From: Flavobacterium flevense
GTDB lineage: Bacteria > Bacteroidota > Bacteroidia > Flavobacteriales > Flavobacteriaceae
DNA: 64,000 nt
Direction of reading: 5' to 3'
NCBI RefSeq assembly: GCF_900142775.1
Contig: NZ_FRCC01000001.1
Location: forward strand, 667,045-731,044
Shown here: positions 33,157 to 42,641 of the stretch, in pieces
Layout of the letters: each line of letters opens with the position of its first letter
How positions within the stretch are numbered: position 1 is the stretch's first letter
Notes under the pieces: model-generated
What the model was told of the DNA's origin: nothing
The model's database searches: none
What the model saw: the letters and a program-made list of their open reading frames with translations, nothing else
Position numbers and translations under genes: made by a program

Positions 33157-35481
33157 ATGAAGACAAATAATCTAGGTTATCCAAGAATAGGAAGCAACAG
33201 AGAACTAAAAAAATCCAGTGAATTATACTGGGCGGGCAAAATTCCGGTTCAGGAATTATTGGCTACAGCCGCAACAATCAGAAAAGAAAACTGGCAATTA
33301 CAAGCTCAGGCAGGAATAGATTTGATTCCTTCCAATGATTTTTCTTTCTACGATCAGGTATTGGATTTAACCCTGACATTAGGTGCAATCCCCGCTCGTT
33401 ACGCCGAAATTGCTAAAACAAAACCGGCCTTAGACTTATATTTTGCTATGGCAAGAGGTTCTCAAAAAGAAGGACAGGACGTGGTAGCGATGGAAATGAC
33501 TAAATGGTTTGATACCAATTACCATTACATCGTTCCGGAATTTACTAAAAATCAGCAATTTTCTTTATTTTCAGAAAAAATAATTGACGAATTCAAAGAA
33601 GCAAACCAACTTGGAATTAAAACAAAACCGGTATTAATAGGACCTATTACCTATTTATTATTAGGAAAAGAAAAGGAAGAAGGCTTCCATCGTATTGATC
33701 TTATTGATTCTCTATTGCCGGTTTATTTTGAAATCTTAGAAAAACTGAAAGCGGAAGGCGCTACTCACATCCAGTTTGACGAACCGTTTTTAGCACTGAA
33801 TCTTACTGATAAAGAAAGAAATACTTACACAAAAGTATATCACGAAATCAATAACCGTTTTCCTGATTTGAAAGTGATTCTGGCGAATTATTTTGATTGT
33901 TTTGGTGAAAATATCGAAACTGCATTAGCATTGCCGGTAGATACGTTGCATTTGGATTTAGTACGTTGCCCGTCTCAATTAGATGATATTTTAGAATCCG
34001 GGAAACTGGCTGCTCATGTAAATCTTTCTCTTGGTGTTGTAGACGGAAGAAATATTTGGAAAAATGATTTCAAAAAATCCTTGGCTTTTATCGAAAAAGC
34101 TGTCGCTGCACTGGGAACTGACCGTATATTAATTGCTCCTTCCTGCTCTTTAATCCATTCGCCTTGTGATTTAGATTTAGAAACAAACGACCAAACGCTG
34201 ACTCCCGAAATCAAACAATGGCTGGCTTTCGCCAAACAAAAAATTGAAGAAACAGTTGTGCTTCGAAATTTAGCTTCGGGAGAAATCACCGAAAATGATC
34301 AGGCTCATTTTCAGGAAAACACCCTAGCTAACGAAAACCGAAAAACTTCCAAATTGATTCACAATGACGGAGTAAAAAACCGTGTGGCAAGTATTACAGC
34401 CGGAGATGATGAACGCAAAAATGCATTTGCTGTTCGAAGAAAAAAACAAATTGAAGCTTTACAATTGCCTTTATTCCCCACAACTACTATTGGTTCTTTT
34501 CCACAAACTCCCGAAGTAAGAAGCTGGAGAGCCAAGTTTAAAAAAGGGGAATTATCACAATCTGAATATGATGCTTTATTGCAAAAAGAAACCGAAGAAA
34601 CCATCCGTTTTCAGGAAGAATCAGGAATCGATGTTCTGGTTCATGGTGAGTTTGAACGCAACGATATGGTGGAATATTTTGGAGAACAACTTGACGGATT
34701 TTCTTTTACTAAAAACGGCTGGGTTCAAAGTTACGGCAGCCGTTGTGTAAAACCTCCCGTTATTTATGGCGATGTTTCACGCCCTAATCCTATGACGGTA
34801 AGATGGGCAGAATTTGCTCAATCCTTAACACCTAAATGGGTAAAAGGAATGCTAACGGGTCCGGTAACTATTTTACAATGGTCTTTTGTTCGTAACGATC
34901 AGCCCCGATCAGAAACCTGTACCCAAATTGCACTTGCCATTCGTGATGAAGTGGTCGATTTAGAACAAGCCGGAATTAAAATCATTCAGATTGACGAACC
35001 TGCCATTCGAGAAGGATTGCCATTGCGAAAAGAAGAATGGGCTAATTATCTGGACTGGGCAATTAAAACATTTCGAATTTCAGCCAGCGGAGTTGCTGAT
35101 GACACCCAAATTCACACGCACATGTGCTACAGTGAATTTAATGATATTATTCAAAATATTGCTGATATGGATGCCGATGTGATTACTATCGAATGTTCGC
35201 GTTCGCAAATGGAATTACTGGATGCTTTTGCCGATTTTAAATATCCTAACGAAATTGGTCCCGGAGTATACGATATTCACTCGCCACGTGTTCCTTCGAA
35301 TGATGAAATGGTTCATTTACTGGAAAAAGCGGCTGCGGTAATTCCTGCTGATCAGTTATGGGTCAATCCGGATTGCGGATTAAAAACACGTCATTGGGAT
35401 GAAACTAAAAAAGCGTTGATCGAAATGGTAAATGCCGCTAAAAAAATGCGTATTGCTGCCAAAAATACTGTTCTTGCTTAA
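33157..35481 (+). CDS. metE: Cobalamin-independent methionine synthase
   Basis: This is a full-length 774-residue MetE. It has the N-terminal folate-barrel half (NNLGYPRIGSNRELK) and the C-terminal catalytic half with zinc ligands in HTHMCYSEF, ECSRSQMELL and NPDCGLKTRHW. It transfers the methyl of 5-methyltetrahydropteroyl-triglutamate to homocysteine. The promoter box TACTTTTG is 26 bases before the start, so the leader is too short for a SAM riboswitch. Regulation probably comes from the divergent Lrp-type gene. Confidence 0.97.
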   Translation: MKTNNLGYPRIGSNRELKKSSELYWAGKIPVQELLATAATIRKENWQLQAQAGIDLIPSNDFSFYDQVLDLTLTLGAIPARYAEIAKTKPALDLYFAMARGSQKEGQDVVAMEMTKWFDTNYHYIVPEFTKNQQFSLFSEKIIDEFKEANQLGIKTKPVLIGPITYLLLGKEKEEGFHRIDLIDSLLPVYFEILEKLKAEGATHIQFDEPFLALNLTDKERNTYTKVYHEINNRFPDLKVILANYFDCFGENIETALALPVDTLHLDLVRCPSQLDDILESGKLAAHVNLSLGVVDGRNIWKNDFKKSLAFIEKAVAALGTDRILIAPSCSLIHSPCDLDLETNDQTLTPEIKQWLAFAKQKIEETVVLRNLASGEITENDQAHFQENTLANENRKTSKLIHNDGVKNRVASITAGDDERKNAFAVRRKKQIEALQLPLFPTTTIGSFPQTPEVRSWRAKFKKGELSQSEYDALLQKETEETIRFQEESGIDVLVHGEFERNDMVEYFGEQLDGFSFTKNGWVQSYGSRCVKPPVIYGDVSRPNPMTVRWAEFAQSLTPKWVKGMLTGPVTILQWSFVRNDQPRSETCTQIALAIRDEVVDLEQAGIKIIQIDEPAIREGLPLRKEEWANYLDWAIKTFRISASGVADDTQIHTHMCYSEFNDIIQNIADMDADVITIECSRSQMELLDAFADFKYPNEIGPGVYDIHSPRVPSNDEMVHLLEKAAAVIPADQLWVNPDCGLKTRHWDETKKALIEMVNAAKKMRIAAKNTVLA

Positions 35482-35497
35482 TTTTTTTTTATTATTT

Positions 35498-35534
35498 AAA
35501 AACCCTGGCTGAATTACATTCGACCAGGGTTTTT
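35498..35534. terminator. Terminator after metE, shared with the convergent efflux operon
   Basis: AAAAACCCTGG and CCAGGGTTTTT form a perfect 11-base stem with a 15-base loop. It is A-rich on one side and T-rich on the other, so it should work for both convergent transcripts. Confidence 0.85.
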
Positions 35535-35552
35535 GCATTTATTGATTTCTGA

Positions 35553-35780
35553 TTACAGAGCCATCTGATTGTATTTAATTTGATGTTCCAAAAAAATTAA
35601 CTGGATTTCTGAATAAGACAAATTCGAATTTTCGATAGAAATCAGACTGTTTTTTTCCTGCTTTTTAAATTTCAAAATAGCATTGGGACTTAAATTTAAA
35701 AGATCATAAGTAACCCAAAATTTCTGATACACAGAGTTAAGATCGGTATTAAAAAGATAATTATTAAATTTTGAATTCAT
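35553..35780 (-). CDS. Small protein of unknown function at the end of the efflux operon
   Basis: I do not recognise this 75-residue protein. It has no signal peptide or membrane segment and is rich in Asn, Leu and Lys. It follows the outer-membrane factor gene by 42 bases on the same strand and ends just before the shared terminator, so it is probably the last gene of the efflux transcript. It could be a chance reading frame, but its position argues for a gene. Confidence 0.55.
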   Translation of the reverse strand: MNSKFNNYLFNTDLNSVYQKFWVTYDLLNLSPNAILKFKKQEKNSLISIENSNLSYSEIQLIFLEHQIKYNQMAL

Positions 35781-35822
35781 TTTTTACTGCTTAAAATTAT
35801 TTAAAAAATAGTTGTAAACCGG

Positions 35823-37238
35823 TTATTCCCAACCGCCACCCAGGGCGCGATACAACTCTACATTAGAGGATAATCGGTCTTTTTTTATTGTTGCCAATTC
35901 CAGTTCTGCCGCTAAAAGGTTTCCTTGTGCAACAATCACTTCAAGATAAGTCGCCATTCCGCTTTTAAAAAGCATATCAGCATTTCCTATTGCTTTTTGG
36001 AGTTTTTCAACCCGTTGTTTTGCAATATCATATTGCTCTTCTTGTTTCTTAATTTTTGCAAGAGCATCAGATACTTCCTGAACCGCAACTAAAACGGTTT
36101 GCTTAAATTGCAATATGGACTGTTCTCTTTGGACCTTAGCTACTTCATATTGGGTCTTTAGTTTTTTACTGTTCAAAATAGGAGCAGTTAATCCTCCTGT
36201 TACTGATCCAAATAAAGAAGCCGGAATATTAAACCAGTTATTGAATTCAAAGGAGTTAACACCGGTTACGGCAGTGATATTTAAAGCCGGGTACAAACTT
36301 GCTTTTGTAATTCCTACTTTTGCATTAGCCATTGTAACTGCTAACTCAGCGCTTTTTACGTCCGGTCTTTTTTCTAACAACTTAGAAGGAATTCCTGCCG
36401 AAAGATTTTCCTTAACAAGAATTGTGTTTAGTTTACTTTCCCTTTCTTTGGCATCCGGAAAACTTCCTGATAAAACACTTAAAGCATTTTCCTGAATTTC
36501 AATGTTCTGTTCCAATTTTGGAATTAACTGAGCCGCAACTAATCGTTGTGCTTCAGTTTGATCTTTAGCCAATGAAGTTAACTGACCTGATTCAAATTGT
36601 AAATTAACAATGAACAACGTGCTGTCATTTAAAACCAGTGTTTTTTTAGCAATTTCAAGCTGTGCATCAAGCATCAGTAAATCATAAAAACCCTTAGAAA
36701 CTGTAGCTACAATAGTAGTTTGCAGTGCTTTTTTAGCTTCCGCTGTTTGCATATACGCTGCTAAAGCACTTTTCTTCTGATTTTTTATTTTCCCCCAAAT
36801 ATCAGCTTCCCACGATAGATTTAATCCGGCCGAAAAATCTTCCAGGTGTTGTTGACCTAAAAACTGAGAGGTACTTAAGCCATTTAAACTATTATCTGAA
36901 AGACGATTTGTTACTGCCGTAGCATAGGCATTCAACTGAGGGATATTTCCCCATTTAGACTGCTTAAATTGTAAATTGGCAATAGCTATATTTTTCTCTG
37001 CAATTTGTAAATCATTATTTTTTATCAATGCAATATCAATAAGTTTTACTAAATCAGGTTCTTCAAAAAAAGATTTCCATTTAATAGCAGCACTATTTGT
37101 GGTATCAGCAACTACCTGATTTCTGAAATTTTCAGGGAGTATCTCTTTTGGAGCTTCAATATCCTTTGAAACGGTACAGGATAGTATTGTGATGGTCAAA
37201 ATGGCGACCATCACAATTTTAGTTATATATTTTTTCAT
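35823..37238 (-). CDS. Outer-membrane factor of RND efflux system (TolC/NodT family lipoprotein)
   Basis: The protein of about 471 residues has a lipoprotein signal (MKKYITKIVMVAILTITILS-C) and two OEP repeats with long helices. It ends SSNVELYRALGGGWE, a typical NodT-family ending. It forms the outer-membrane channel for the adjacent RND pump. An ATG five codons upstream overlaps the stop of the preceding 37-residue gene as TAATG and may be the real, translationally coupled start. Confidence 0.93.
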   Translation of the reverse strand: MKKYITKIVMVAILTITILSCTVSKDIEAPKEILPENFRNQVVADTTNSAAIKWKSFFEEPDLVKLIDIALIKNNDLQIAEKNIAIANLQFKQSKWGNIPQLNAYATAVTNRLSDNSLNGLSTSQFLGQQHLEDFSAGLNLSWEADIWGKIKNQKKSALAAYMQTAEAKKALQTTIVATVSKGFYDLLMLDAQLEIAKKTLVLNDSTLFIVNLQFESGQLTSLAKDQTEAQRLVAAQLIPKLEQNIEIQENALSVLSGSFPDAKERESKLNTILVKENLSAGIPSKLLEKRPDVKSAELAVTMANAKVGITKASLYPALNITAVTGVNSFEFNNWFNIPASLFGSVTGGLTAPILNSKKLKTQYEVAKVQREQSILQFKQTVLVAVQEVSDALAKIKKQEEQYDIAKQRVEKLQKAIGNADMLFKSGMATYLEVIVAQGNLLAAELELATIKKDRLSSNVELYRALGGGWE

Positions 37239-37252
37239 TTTATAAATTGTCA

Positions 37253-37366
37253 TTAAATTTCTGTACAAGTATCTTTTCTGTTTTCTAAATCTTTAGAAAC
37301 CTTGTACGATATATAGCCGATCCCAATAATAATGGCCAGCAGAATTGTCGTTATAAAATTTTCCAT
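37253..37366 (-). CDS. 37-residue single-span membrane protein in the RND efflux operon
   Basis: This frame begins four bases after the acrB-type stop and ends in a TAATG overlap with a start of the outer-membrane factor gene. It encodes MENFITTILLAIIIGIGYIS followed by YKVSKDLENRKDTCTEI: one hydrophobic span (about residues 5-20) and a charged tail. Tight spacing on both sides argues for a translated gene. Size and topology recall AcrZ, the small E. coli protein that binds AcrB, but no homology is claimed. Confidence 0.7.
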   Translation of the reverse strand: MENFITTILLAIIIGIGYISYKVSKDLENRKDTCTEI

Positions 37367-37370
37367 TTTT

Positions 37371-40300
37371 CTATTTTTCTTCGTTATGAATTACGGCTAT
37401 TGGTTTTCCGGTAACTTTTTCCTGTAAATGCTGGAATACGATGAATAAAACCGGGATAACCAATAACCCCAGAATTACTCCTGAAACCATTCCTCCGGCT
37501 GCTCCAATACTAATCGAATGATTTCCTTGTGCAGACGGTCCTGTGGCACTCATCATTGGGATTAATCCCACTACGAAAGCCAGTGATGTCATGATAATGG
37601 GACGCAAACGTAATTTAGCCGCCTCTATCGATGCTTTGACTAATGCCTGTCCGGATTTTCGTTTTTGGACGGCAAATTCGACAATCAGAATCGCATTCTT
37701 AGCCAGCAATCCAATAAGCATTACCAGTGCAACCTGTACATAAATATTGTTTTCGATTCCTGTTAAACCAATGGCAGCAAATACACCAAAGATTCCAGCC
37801 GGAATAGAGAATATAACAGCTAAAGGCAGGATGTAGCTTTCATATTGTGCCGCAAGTAAAAAGTAAATGAATATCAAACACAGTAAGAATATGGTTGCCG
37901 ACTGACCACCTGATGAAATTTCTTCTCGGGTTTGTCCTGAAAATTCATAACTGTAACCTGCAGGTAATTGCTGTGCCGCTACTTCTTCAATGGCTTTAAT
38001 GGCATCTCCGGAACTAAATCCCGGTTTCGGAATGGCATTTATCGAAATCGAATTAAACAGGTTGTATCTGGAAGCTGTTTCCGAACCATAAATACGGCTT
38101 AGTTTTACTAAAGTGTTTATTGGAACCATTTCGCCACGGTTATTTTTCACAAAAACCCTGTCAATTGCTGACGGATCTGCTCTGTCGTCAATATCCGCCT
38201 GAACCACTACTCTGTAATATTTCCCAAATCGGTTAAAATCGGATGCTTGTGCACTACCAAAATAAGCCTGCATCGTTTGCAGAATATCCTTTACTTTAAC
38301 ACCTAACTGATCGGCTTTTTCGTCGTTGATATCCAATTGTAATTGTGGATAATCGGCTTTGAAAGAAGTAAAAGCTACCGCAATTTCAGGACGCTTCATC
38401 AATTCTCCAATAAAGCTTTGAGAAATTCCGCTAAACTTATCCAGTTTACCTCCTGTTTTATCCTGTAGCACTAAATCTAAAGCTTCCACATTACTAAATC
38501 CGGGAACTGTTGGAAAACTAAACACAAAGAAGCTTCCGCCGGAAATCGCCCCTAACTTGCCACGAACCTGATTCATGATTTCGTCAATATTTTTAATCGC
38601 ACCGCGTTCTTCATTTGGTTTCAACAACACAAAAACTACTGCCGATGACGGACTGGTAGAATTAGTCAATAAATTGAAACCTGAGATCGCTGTAACGTCT
38701 CTGGAAGCATCTAATTTGCTTAAAACTGCTTCAGCTTCTGTCATTACTTTTTGAGTTCCGTCAAGCGAAGTTCCTGAAGGGGTATTAACAGCAATAGCAA
38801 TAAATCCCTGATCTTCTGTGGGGATAAATCCTGCAGGAGTTGTTTTTACCATTACAATTGTAGCAATAGTAATTAAAGCCAAACCGCCTAAACTTAACCA
38901 TTTTCTGCGAATTAAGAATTTAAGTCCGCCTACATAACGGTTAGTTAAGGATTCAAAACTGCTGTTAAATGCAGTAAAGAATTTTTCTTTGAATCCCTTT
39001 TTCTCATAAGGAACATCTTTATCATGAGCTGCGTGATTATCTTTTAAAAATAATGCGGCAAGTGCAGGACTCAATGTTAACGCGTTTACTGCCGAAATTA
39101 CAATTGCTATGGCCATCGTAAAAGCAAACTGGCGATAGAAAACTCCGGTGGAACCTTCCATAAAACCAACCGGAAGGAATACAGCAGCCATTACCAGCGT
39201 AATCGAGATAATAGCACCTGTTATTTCGTGCATAGCTTCATGTGTGGCTACTTTTGGAGACAAATGTTTGTGCTCCATTTTAGCATGCACGGCTTCGACC
39301 ACTACAATAGCGTCATCCACCACAATACCAATTGCCAGAATTAAAGCAAAAAGTGTTAAAAGATTAATCGAAAAACCAAATAACTGCATGAAGAAGAACG
39401 TTCCTAAAATGGCTACTGGTACCGCAATAGCAGGAATTAATGTAGATCTGAAATCCTGAAGGAATATAAATACCACAATAAATACTAATAGAAAAGCTTC
39501 TAATAAGGTGTGTTTTACCTGATCGATGGATTGGTCCAGAGACACTTTGGTACTGTAAAAAATATTGTGTTTGATATCTGTTGGGAAATCTTTCGAAGCT
39601 TTCTCCATCAATTTGTTAATCGCAATCTGAATATCATTGGAATTAGAACCAGCCAACTGAATGACACCTATTACAATCCCTTTTTTACCATTTAAACGGG
39701 TTAAACTGTTATAAGAATACGCTCCAAGTTCTACTCTGGCAACATCTTTTAAACGAAGGATTGAACCATCAGCATTGGAACGAATAGCAATGTTTTGATA
39801 ATCCTCCGGTTTGGTCAGTTTTCCTTTGTATTTGATTACATATTCAAAAACTTCTTTACTTCTTTCTCCAAATTTACCCGGAGCAGCCTCTAAGCTCTTG
39901 TCCTGAATAGCTGCCATCACTTCGTTTGGTGTCACATTGTGTGTCGCCATCTGAGTTGGATTTAACCAGACTCTCATCGAGTAATCTTTCACTCCACCAA
40001 AAATACTGGCAGCACCTACTCCCGGAATACGTTTAATTTCGGGAATAATATTAATTTGGGCATAATTAGCAACAAAAGTCTGATCGTATTTGGATTCATC
40101 ATCGGTATACATACCAATTGCCATGATGAAACTGTTTTGTTGTTTTGCGGTGATTACTCCTTGCTGAACCACCTCTGCAGGCAACTGACTTGTAGCCTGA
40201 GCCACTCTGTTTTGCACGTTAACCGCAGCCTGATCAGCATCTGTACCTAATTTAAAGAAAACAGTAATCGCTAAAGTTCCGTCATTACTGGCAGTAGAAC

Positions 40301-40535
40301 TCATGTAAGTCATGTTCTCCACCCCATTTATCGATTCTTCCAGAGAAGGTGCAACCGAACGTAAAACCGTTTCGGCATTGGCTCCCGGATATACCGCCGT
40401 TACTAAAACCGATGGTGGCGCAATATCAGGAAACTGTTGTAAAGGCAATTTTGTAAGTCCAAGCACACCCAGAATCACCAATAGAATGGAGATAACCGTT
40501 GCCAGTACAGGTCTTTGTATAAATATTTTGAACAT
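37371..40535 (-). CDS. RND efflux pump inner-membrane transporter (AcrB/HAE1 family)
   Basis: The 1054-residue transporter starts at MFKIFIQRPVLATVISILLV, the classic AcrB N terminus; a longer frame adds 14 residues with no support. Proton-relay aspartates are visible in LILAIGIVVDDAIVVVEAVH, and the GPSAQGNHSISIGAAGGMVSG motif lies near the C terminus. It exports drugs or other amphiphiles using the proton gradient, with the flanking adaptor and channel proteins. It starts 10 bases after the adaptor gene stop. Confidence 0.96.
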   Translation of the reverse strand: MFKIFIQRPVLATVISILLVILGVLGLTKLPLQQFPDIAPPSVLVTAVYPGANAETVLRSVAPSLEESINGVENMTYMSSTASNDGTLAITVFFKLGTDADQAAVNVQNRVAQATSQLPAEVVQQGVITAKQQNSFIMAIGMYTDDESKYDQTFVANYAQINIIPEIKRIPGVGAASIFGGVKDYSMRVWLNPTQMATHNVTPNEVMAAIQDKSLEAAPGKFGERSKEVFEYVIKYKGKLTKPEDYQNIAIRSNADGSILRLKDVARVELGAYSYNSLTRLNGKKGIVIGVIQLAGSNSNDIQIAINKLMEKASKDFPTDIKHNIFYSTKVSLDQSIDQVKHTLLEAFLLVFIVVFIFLQDFRSTLIPAIAVPVAILGTFFFMQLFGFSINLLTLFALILAIGIVVDDAIVVVEAVHAKMEHKHLSPKVATHEAMHEITGAIISITLVMAAVFLPVGFMEGSTGVFYRQFAFTMAIAIVISAVNALTLSPALAALFLKDNHAAHDKDVPYEKKGFKEKFFTAFNSSFESLTNRYVGGLKFLIRRKWLSLGGLALITIATIVMVKTTPAGFIPTEDQGFIAIAVNTPSGTSLDGTQKVMTEAEAVLSKLDASRDVTAISGFNLLTNSTSPSSAVVFVLLKPNEERGAIKNIDEIMNQVRGKLGAISGGSFFVFSFPTVPGFSNVEALDLVLQDKTGGKLDKFSGISQSFIGELMKRPEIAVAFTSFKADYPQLQLDINDEKADQLGVKVKDILQTMQAYFGSAQASDFNRFGKYYRVVVQADIDDRADPSAIDRVFVKNNRGEMVPINTLVKLSRIYGSETASRYNLFNSISINAIPKPGFSSGDAIKAIEEVAAQQLPAGYSYEFSGQTREEISSGGQSATIFLLCLIFIYFLLAAQYESYILPLAVIFSIPAGIFGVFAAIGLTGIENNIYVQVALVMLIGLLAKNAILIVEFAVQKRKSGQALVKASIEAAKLRLRPIIMTSLAFVVGLIPMMSATGPSAQGNHSISIGAAGGMVSGVILGLLVIPVLFIVFQHLQEKVTGKPIAVIHNEEK

Positions 40536-40545
40536 TGTATGTAAA

Positions 40546-41688
40546 TTATTTTTTAGTAATGATTTGGGCAACTTCAACAGCTGCTTTTTGAGGCTGGATT
40601 AACTGACCTTCCTGAAGTTTATCGATTCCGCTTAAAACAATTTGGTCACCGGTTTTCACACCATCACTAATCAGATAGTTAGTACCGCTTTTACCAATAA
40701 TAGTGACCGGCATTTTGTTTACTTTATTTTCTTTGTTTAAGGTGAAAACAAATACTTTATCCTGCATTTCTATCGTAGCCGATTGTGGAACAAGTATAGC
40801 ATCGTCATGGTTAATTCCTAAACGAATTTTTCCTGTATTTCCGGAACGCAATGTTCCGTTTGCATTGGGGAAAGTTGCTCTTAAAGTAATTGCTCCGGTA
40901 GTTTTATCAAACTGGCCGTCTACCATATCAATTTTTCCTGCTTTTGCGTAAGCATTATTATCAGCCAAAATCAAAGTTACAGGAGGTAAATTTTTAATTT
41001 TATCTCCAATAGTAGTTCCGGCATATTGTGATTTAAATTTGATAAAATCAGTTTCTCCTAAAGAGAAATAAACAAAAACTTCGTGAACATCCGAAAGTGT
41101 TGTCAAAGGTTCAATATCAGTAGCTGAAACCAGACTTCCCTGCTTTTTAGGCAACCTTCCTATGTAACCGCTTACGGGAGCTTTTACATTGGTATATCCT
41201 AGATTAATTCTGGCAGATGCTACCATGGCTCTTGCCTGCTCAATATTGGCAGCAGCAATTTTTTGAGAAGCCTTAGCCGTTTTTAACTGATAATCTGAAA
41301 CTACTTTGTTTTGTACCAAAGGCGTTAATTTATCCACTTCTAACTGAGTGTTGATCAAAGCAGCTTCGGCAGCATGAAGACTGGCTAGTGCGTTGTTTAA
41401 CTGCTCACGAAAAGGACGTTCATTTATTTTAAATAAACTCTGACCTTTAGTGACATATGCCCCTTCGTCAACTAAAACGCAATCCAGGTTTCCGCTTACC
41501 TGTGGGCGAATTTCTACATCTACAGTTCCTTGTATCGAAGCAGGATATTCGGTTTCGGTAGTAACATCTTCGTTAATAATACTCAGGACAGGTAATTGAG
41601 GCGCTTCGGGAGCGGCAGGAGCGGTATTTTTATCGGCACAACTGATAAAAAATAGTGCTATTAAGCTTAATAAAGTAACTTTTTTCAT
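40546..41688 (-). CDS. RND efflux periplasmic adaptor (MFP/AcrA family)
   Basis: From the chosen start the protein is 380 residues with a lipoprotein signal (MKKVTLLSLIALFFISCADK). It has a barrel-sandwich biotinyl-lipoyl half (PQVSGNLDCVLVDEGAYVTK), a helical hairpin (about 95-165), then VKAPVSGYIGRLPKKQGSLV and beta-barrel domains. It bridges pump and channel. A longer frame would add 23 residues, but its first residues translate one of the TetR-type operators, so the start at MKKVTLL is preferred. Confidence 0.94.
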   Translation of the reverse strand: MKKVTLLSLIALFFISCADKNTAPAAPEAPQLPVLSIINEDVTTETEYPASIQGTVDVEIRPQVSGNLDCVLVDEGAYVTKGQSLFKINERPFREQLNNALASLHAAEAALINTQLEVDKLTPLVQNKVVSDYQLKTAKASQKIAAANIEQARAMVASARINLGYTNVKAPVSGYIGRLPKKQGSLVSATDIEPLTTLSDVHEVFVYFSLGETDFIKFKSQYAGTTIGDKIKNLPPVTLILADNNAYAKAGKIDMVDGQFDKTTGAITLRATFPNANGTLRSGNTGKIRLGINHDDAILVPQSATIEMQDKVFVFTLNKENKVNKMPVTIIGKSGTNYLISDGVKTGDQIVLSGIDKLQEGQLIQPQKAAVEVAQIITKK

Positions 41689-41730
41689 AATGGAGATTTG
41701 ATTTAATTTGGTCTTTGCTATTGCTACTGT

Positions 41731-41752
41731 TTTTGGAATAATCGTTTCAGAA
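41731..41752. promoter_or_regulatory. TetR-type operator O1
   Basis: GAATAATCGTTTCAGAA keeps one good half (CGTTTCAGAA) of the shared operator and a degenerate other half. It is the site closest to the adaptor gene, 43 bases before its start. Confidence 0.6.
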
Positions 41753-41799
41753 TTCATGCTGTTTGTAATTAATATTAATGTTTGTTGTGTAATTGATTA

Positions 41800-41821
41800 T
41801 TCTGAAACAAACGTTTCAGAA
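41800..41821. promoter_or_regulatory. TetR-type operator O2 (best match)
   Basis: The core TCTGAAACAAACGTTTCAGA is an almost perfect palindrome. The site lies between tetR and the efflux operon, where it can repress the pump promoter. Confidence 0.8.
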
Positions 41822-41863
41822 TCAATGCTGTATTTAAAAATAAGCACTCTTATCCTAATTTTT

Positions 41864-41885
41864 TTCTGAAATAAACGTTCCAGAA
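41864..41885. promoter_or_regulatory. TetR-type operator O3
   Basis: TCTGAAATAAACGTTCCAGA differs from O2 at two core positions, symmetrically placed. It lies 19 bases beyond the tetR stop, 42 bases upstream of O2 in the direction of the pump genes. Confidence 0.75.
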
Positions 41886-41904
41886 TTTAGAAAAAAAAAG
41901 GAGA

Positions 41905-42483
41905 TTATTTAAATATATTTTTAATCAGAAACTCTGACATCTTTTTGATTTTAATTGGGTTTCCATGAAGAATATACGACTGTTTCCATCCTGTAAAAGA
42001 GGTAGCAATGTATTCTGCCATTAAAGCGGCATCTTCTGAGTCGTCCATTTCGCCATCATCCATTGCTTTTTGGACTACTGTGGCCATAAATTCGATGAAC
42101 ACGTCATTGTTTTTACTCATTTGATTTCGAACCGTACAATCATCCGGAGCAATTTCAAAAATCGTCTTCATTCCCAGGCATCCTTTGTCACAGTCTACAA
42201 TCCAGTCGGCCTTATCGGTAATAATTTTAATAAGTGCTTCTTTGGCTGAGGTATATTTAGCAACTTTCTCTTTTACTTCTGTCATTGCATTATCAAAATA
42301 ATTGCTAATGCATTTCATAAATAACTGATGCTTGTCACCAATTGTGTTGTACAAACTGCTTCTGTTGATTTGCATAGCATCCACAAGGTCTTGCATCGAA
42401 GTAGCATTATATCCTTTTTCCCAAAAGACATTCATTGCTTTTTCGATTTTTTCAACCTCGTTAAATTCTACACAGCGAGCCAT
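41905..42483 (-). CDS. TetR/AcrR-family repressor of the RND operon
   Basis: The 192-residue regulator has an N-terminal TetR helix-turn-helix (AMNVFWEKGYNATSMQDLVD, MQINRSSLYNTIGDKHQLFM) and a helical ligand domain with several Cys (DCDKGCLGMKT). Four near-identical palindromes flank it: one before its own promoter and three before the adaptor gene. It probably represses both itself and the pump and is released by a pump substrate. Confidence 0.93.
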   Translation of the reverse strand: MARCVEFNEVEKIEKAMNVFWEKGYNATSMQDLVDAMQINRSSLYNTIGDKHQLFMKCISNYFDNAMTEVKEKVAKYTSAKEALIKIITDKADWIVDCDKGCLGMKTIFEIAPDDCTVRNQMSKNNDVFIEFMATVVQKAMDDGEMDDSEDAALMAEYIATSFTGWKQSYILHGNPIKIKKMSEFLIKNIFK

Positions 42484-42503
42484 AAGATTTTAATTTCACT
42501 TTG

Positions 42504-42540
42504 CAAAGATATAATTATTTTTGAAACAAGCGTTTCAGAA
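42504..42540 (-). promoter_or_regulatory. tetR promoter and TetR-type operator O4
   Basis: The minus-strand -7 box TATCTTTG (42504-42511) lies 20 bases before the tetR start. The palindrome TTTGAAACAAGCGTTTCAGA (42519-42540 in full) covers the expected -33 region, as in direct autorepression. Confidence 0.75.
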
Positions 42541-42641
42541 TGTAATTTTTATTTATATAAATTTTAAAGTTGTTAATCCGATAAAACTTTCCGCCCTTAA
42601 AAACAGCTACTTTAATTCTCATTACTTGTTAATAAATAACT

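Noticed and set aside
39148..39459. A 103-codon frame antisense to the RND pump gene
   Set aside because: It is a by-product of codon bias in the membrane segments of the pump; no promoter or start signal is seen.
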